From NCBI GenBank assembly GCA_013695005.1, contig JACDBJ010000271.1, positions 1-5,705 of the forward strand: DNA of 5,705 nt. Direction: 5' to 3'. This document shows, in pieces, positions 5,178 through 5,705 of the stretch. The DNA is from Pseudonocardiales bacterium (GTDB taxonomy: Bacteria; Actinomycetota; Actinomycetes; Mycobacteriales; Pseudonocardiaceae). The notes under the pieces are model-generated. The model ran no database searches. It was not told the origin of the DNA and saw nothing but the letters and a program-made list of their open reading frames with translations. Position 1 is the first letter of the stretch; each line of letters opens with the position of its first letter. The position numbers and the translations under genes are program-made.

Positions 5178-5705
5178 ATGCTCGCAGTGGTCACGGGCGC
5201 TTCAGGGTTCATCGGCCGAAGCCTCGTCCGAGGGCTCGCCGACCGCGGCCCGGTCATCGCGATCGACCGGCTGCCCGGGCCGCATTCCCCCGGCGTGACC
5301 ACCCTCAACGCCGACCTCCTCGACGAGGACCCCGCCGTGCGCCACGCCTTGCACGGAGCCGACGTGGTGTTCCACCTCGCGGGCTGCCCCGACGTACGCG
5401 ACAGCCGTCCGGACGCCGACAGCTGGCGGCACCGCGACAACGTGCTGGCCACCGCCGCGGTGCTGGCAGCTGTTCCGGCGCACGTGCCGGTGCTGATGAC
5501 CTCGTCGTCGTCGGTGTACGGGGGCAGCCGGCGTGGCCGGCCGTGCGCGGAGCACCACCGGCTACGTCCGCGCGGCGGCTACGCGTCCAGCAAGGTCGCC
5601 GCGGAGCGGCTGTGCCGCAACCGGCTGCGCGCCGGTGGCGCGGTGACCGTGGTGCGGCCGTTCACCGTCGCCGGGGAGGGGCAGCGCCCCGGGATGGCGC
5701 TGTCG
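5178..5705 (+). CDS. NAD-dependent epimerase/dehydratase (extended SDR), partial, probably iron-regulated
   Basis: First 176 codons of an extended short-chain dehydrogenase/reductase, cut by the right window edge. Family members use NAD(P) to epimerise, dehydrate or reduce nucleotide sugars and related hydroxy-compounds in the cytoplasm. TGASGFIG (6-13) is the GxxGxxG dinucleotide loop at the very N-terminus. Asp30, at the end of the second strand, favours NAD over NADP. ADLLD (45-49), HLAG (66-69), the catalytic TSSSSVYG (108-115), Tyr135 and Lys139 in YASSK, and RPFTVAGEGQRPGM (160-173) follow in the expected order. The catalytic Ser/Tyr/Lys set is intact. The ATG at 5178 has a weak site, TGGGG, 7 nt upstream. 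An iron box in the promoter suggests induction by iron starvation, so a siderophore or iron-acquisition role is possible. That role is inference; the substrate cannot be told from this part. Confidence 0.9.
   Translation, partial: MLAVVTGASGFIGRSLVRGLADRGPVIAIDRLPGPHSPGVTTLNADLLDEDPAVRHALHGADVVFHLAGCPDVRDSRPDADSWRHRDNVLATAAVLAAVPAHVPVLMTSSSSVYGGSRRGRPCAEHHRLRPRGGYASSKVAAERLCRNRLRAGGAVTVVRPFTVAGEGQRPGMALS

Noticed and set aside
5202..5558. minus-strand frames opposite the epimerase gene
   Set aside because: Antisense shadows; the plus strand carries an intact SDR motif series.

Overview
This is a GC-rich chromosomal segment with strong third-position G/C bias in every convincing gene, GTG/TTG starts and a leaderless gene. 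These point to an actinobacterium. The fatty-acid oxidation pair resembles, from memory, the FadA/FadB trifunctional enzyme of mycobacteria more than the enterobacterial one. I cannot assign a genus. No mobile element, tRNA, rRNA or CRISPR array is visible.

Left part (1-3608, minus strand): a two-gene beta-oxidation operon, fadA (thiolase, beta subunit) followed after 60 nt by fadB (enoyl-CoA hydratase / 3-hydroxyacyl-CoA dehydrogenase, alpha subunit). Together they carry out the last three steps of each beta-oxidation round. Beyond the fadB stop, at the window edge, lies ambiguous sequence. It may be the start of a membrane protein on the same strand, but this is weakly supported.

Middle (3609-4405): fadA is divergent from a cysteine-free MerR-family regulator with an unusually long C-terminal part. 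The 83-nt gap between them holds a 21-bp imperfect dyad (3641-3661) placed between a plausible -35 and -10 of the fadAB promoter. This suggests a dedicated, probably acyl-CoA-responsive switch for the operon.

Right-middle (4398-5003): a type II toxin-antitoxin pair, a ribbon-helix-helix antitoxin and a MazF endoribonuclease. The promoter is good and puts the expected transcription start on the antitoxin ATG (leaderless). A 17-bp dyad overlaps the -10, as expected of an autoregulated module. The toxin start overlaps the antitoxin end by 11 nt.

Right edge (5004-5705): an AT-richer promoter region with a near-consensus actinobacterial iron box (DtxR/IdeR/DmdR1 type, 5120-5138). It is followed by the first 176 codons of an NAD-dependent epimerase/dehydratase running off the window. 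On the opposite strand of the same iron box is a 34-codon reading frame with clear coding-type codon bias. It is either an unannotated small protein or a gene remnant. The iron-controlled segment is the least ordinary part of the window.
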